From Flavobacterium sp. BFFFF1 (GTDB taxonomy: Bacteria > Bacteroidota > Bacteroidia > Flavobacteriales > Flavobacteriaceae): a DNA stretch of 64,000 nucleotides. The translations under genes were made by a program, and so were the position numbers. Shown one piece after another: positions 63,949 through 64,000 of the stretch. Positions within the stretch are counted from its first letter, which is position 1, and each line of letters begins with the position of its first letter. The notes beneath the pieces are model-generated. The model was not told where the DNA came from, made no database searches, and saw only the letters and a list, made by a program, of their open reading frames with translations. The DNA is taken from assembly GCF_002256285.1 (NCBI RefSeq), contig NZ_NKJE01000004.1, positions 1 through 64,000 of the forward strand. The letters are read 5' to 3'.

Positions 63949-64000
63949 TTATCGCAACAATTCGTATTCAAACGCCGGGTTTCCGCGCTCACCGGCAGCA
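63949..64000 (-). CDS. C-terminal 16 codons of a second HmuY-like protein (rest off the window)
   Basis: The minus-strand frame reads AGERGNPAFEYELLR then TAA at 63949-63951. This is nearly the C-terminus of the HmuY-like protein at 59217-60650 (AGERGNPSFEYQKLQ). The gene therefore continues past the right edge. Identification rests on this short match only. Confidence 0.7.
   Translation of the reverse strand, partial: AAGERGNPAFEYELLR

Overview
The window looks like chromosomal DNA of a flavobacterium (Bacteroidota, Flavobacteriia). Supporting signs are AT-rich intergenic DNA, A-rich translation starts without Shine-Dalgarno sites, repeated TAnnTTTG -7 promoter boxes, a Reg_prop hybrid-type sensor kinase, a UpxY antiterminator, DUF11/SdrD-type surface proteins and a TonB receptor/HmuY operon. 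No rRNA, tRNA, IS element, CRISPR array or origin was seen. Functions are read from translated sequence and recognised motifs; no database search was run.

Layout. (1) 1-5591 (-): N-terminal 1863 residues of a giant secreted surface protein with Ig/cadherin-like, SdrD B-like, jelly-roll-like and at least four tandem DUF11 modules; its C-terminus lies off the left edge. (2) 5.9-9.7 kb: a sensor histidine kinase (+) and a LuxR-type response regulator (-) that converge and overlap. (3) 9.8-12.6 kb (+): prfC, a small membrane protein, and a PHP-type tyrosine phosphatase. (4) 12.65-54.08 kb (-): an uninterrupted block of 37 co-oriented genes, a surface-polysaccharide (capsule/O-antigen) locus. (5) 54.1-58.7 kb: housekeeping genes (recR, a sodium:solute symporter, a CoA-binding protein, a carboxypeptidase-regulatory-like protein, marC). 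(6) 58.75-64 kb: a haem/iron-uptake operon (TonB receptor, HmuY-like lipoprotein, DoxX), a divergent gene of probable DUF6607 type, and the last 16 codons of a second HmuY-like gene at the right edge.

The polysaccharide locus read in its transcription direction (high to low coordinates): wza2-wzc2 export/kinase pair; UDP-HexNAc 4-epimerase and 6-dehydrogenase; UDP-glucose dehydrogenase; rfbB; the antiterminator upxY; a UDP-glucuronate-epimerase-like gene; a nonulosonic (legionaminic-type) acid set legB-legC-formyltransferase-legI-legG-legX(CBS)-legF; two Gfo/Idh oxidoreductases; an SGNH hydrolase; Wzx flippase; a probable CMP-nonulosonate (sialyltransferase-like) transferase; an EpsG-type polymerase; two NodB-like deacetylase paralogues; a GT-D enzyme; GT4 and GT2 enzymes; an MBOAT/SGNH O-acylation pair; a further GT4; a first phosphosugar transferase; an ATP-grasp protein; a bacillosamine set (pglD-pglC-pglE-pglF); and a second wza1-wzc1 pair facing its presumed phosphatase gene.

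The main biological proposal is that this locus builds a glycan with a 7-N-formyl (rather than N-acetyl) legionaminic-type sugar. The place expected for the LegH acetyltransferase holds a formyltransferase whose Asn101/His103/Asp139 spacing matches that of methionyl-tRNA formyltransferase. A second proposal is that UpxY, placed about 8 kb into the operon and followed by a structured 101-base gap, controls transcription of the remaining roughly 30 kb.
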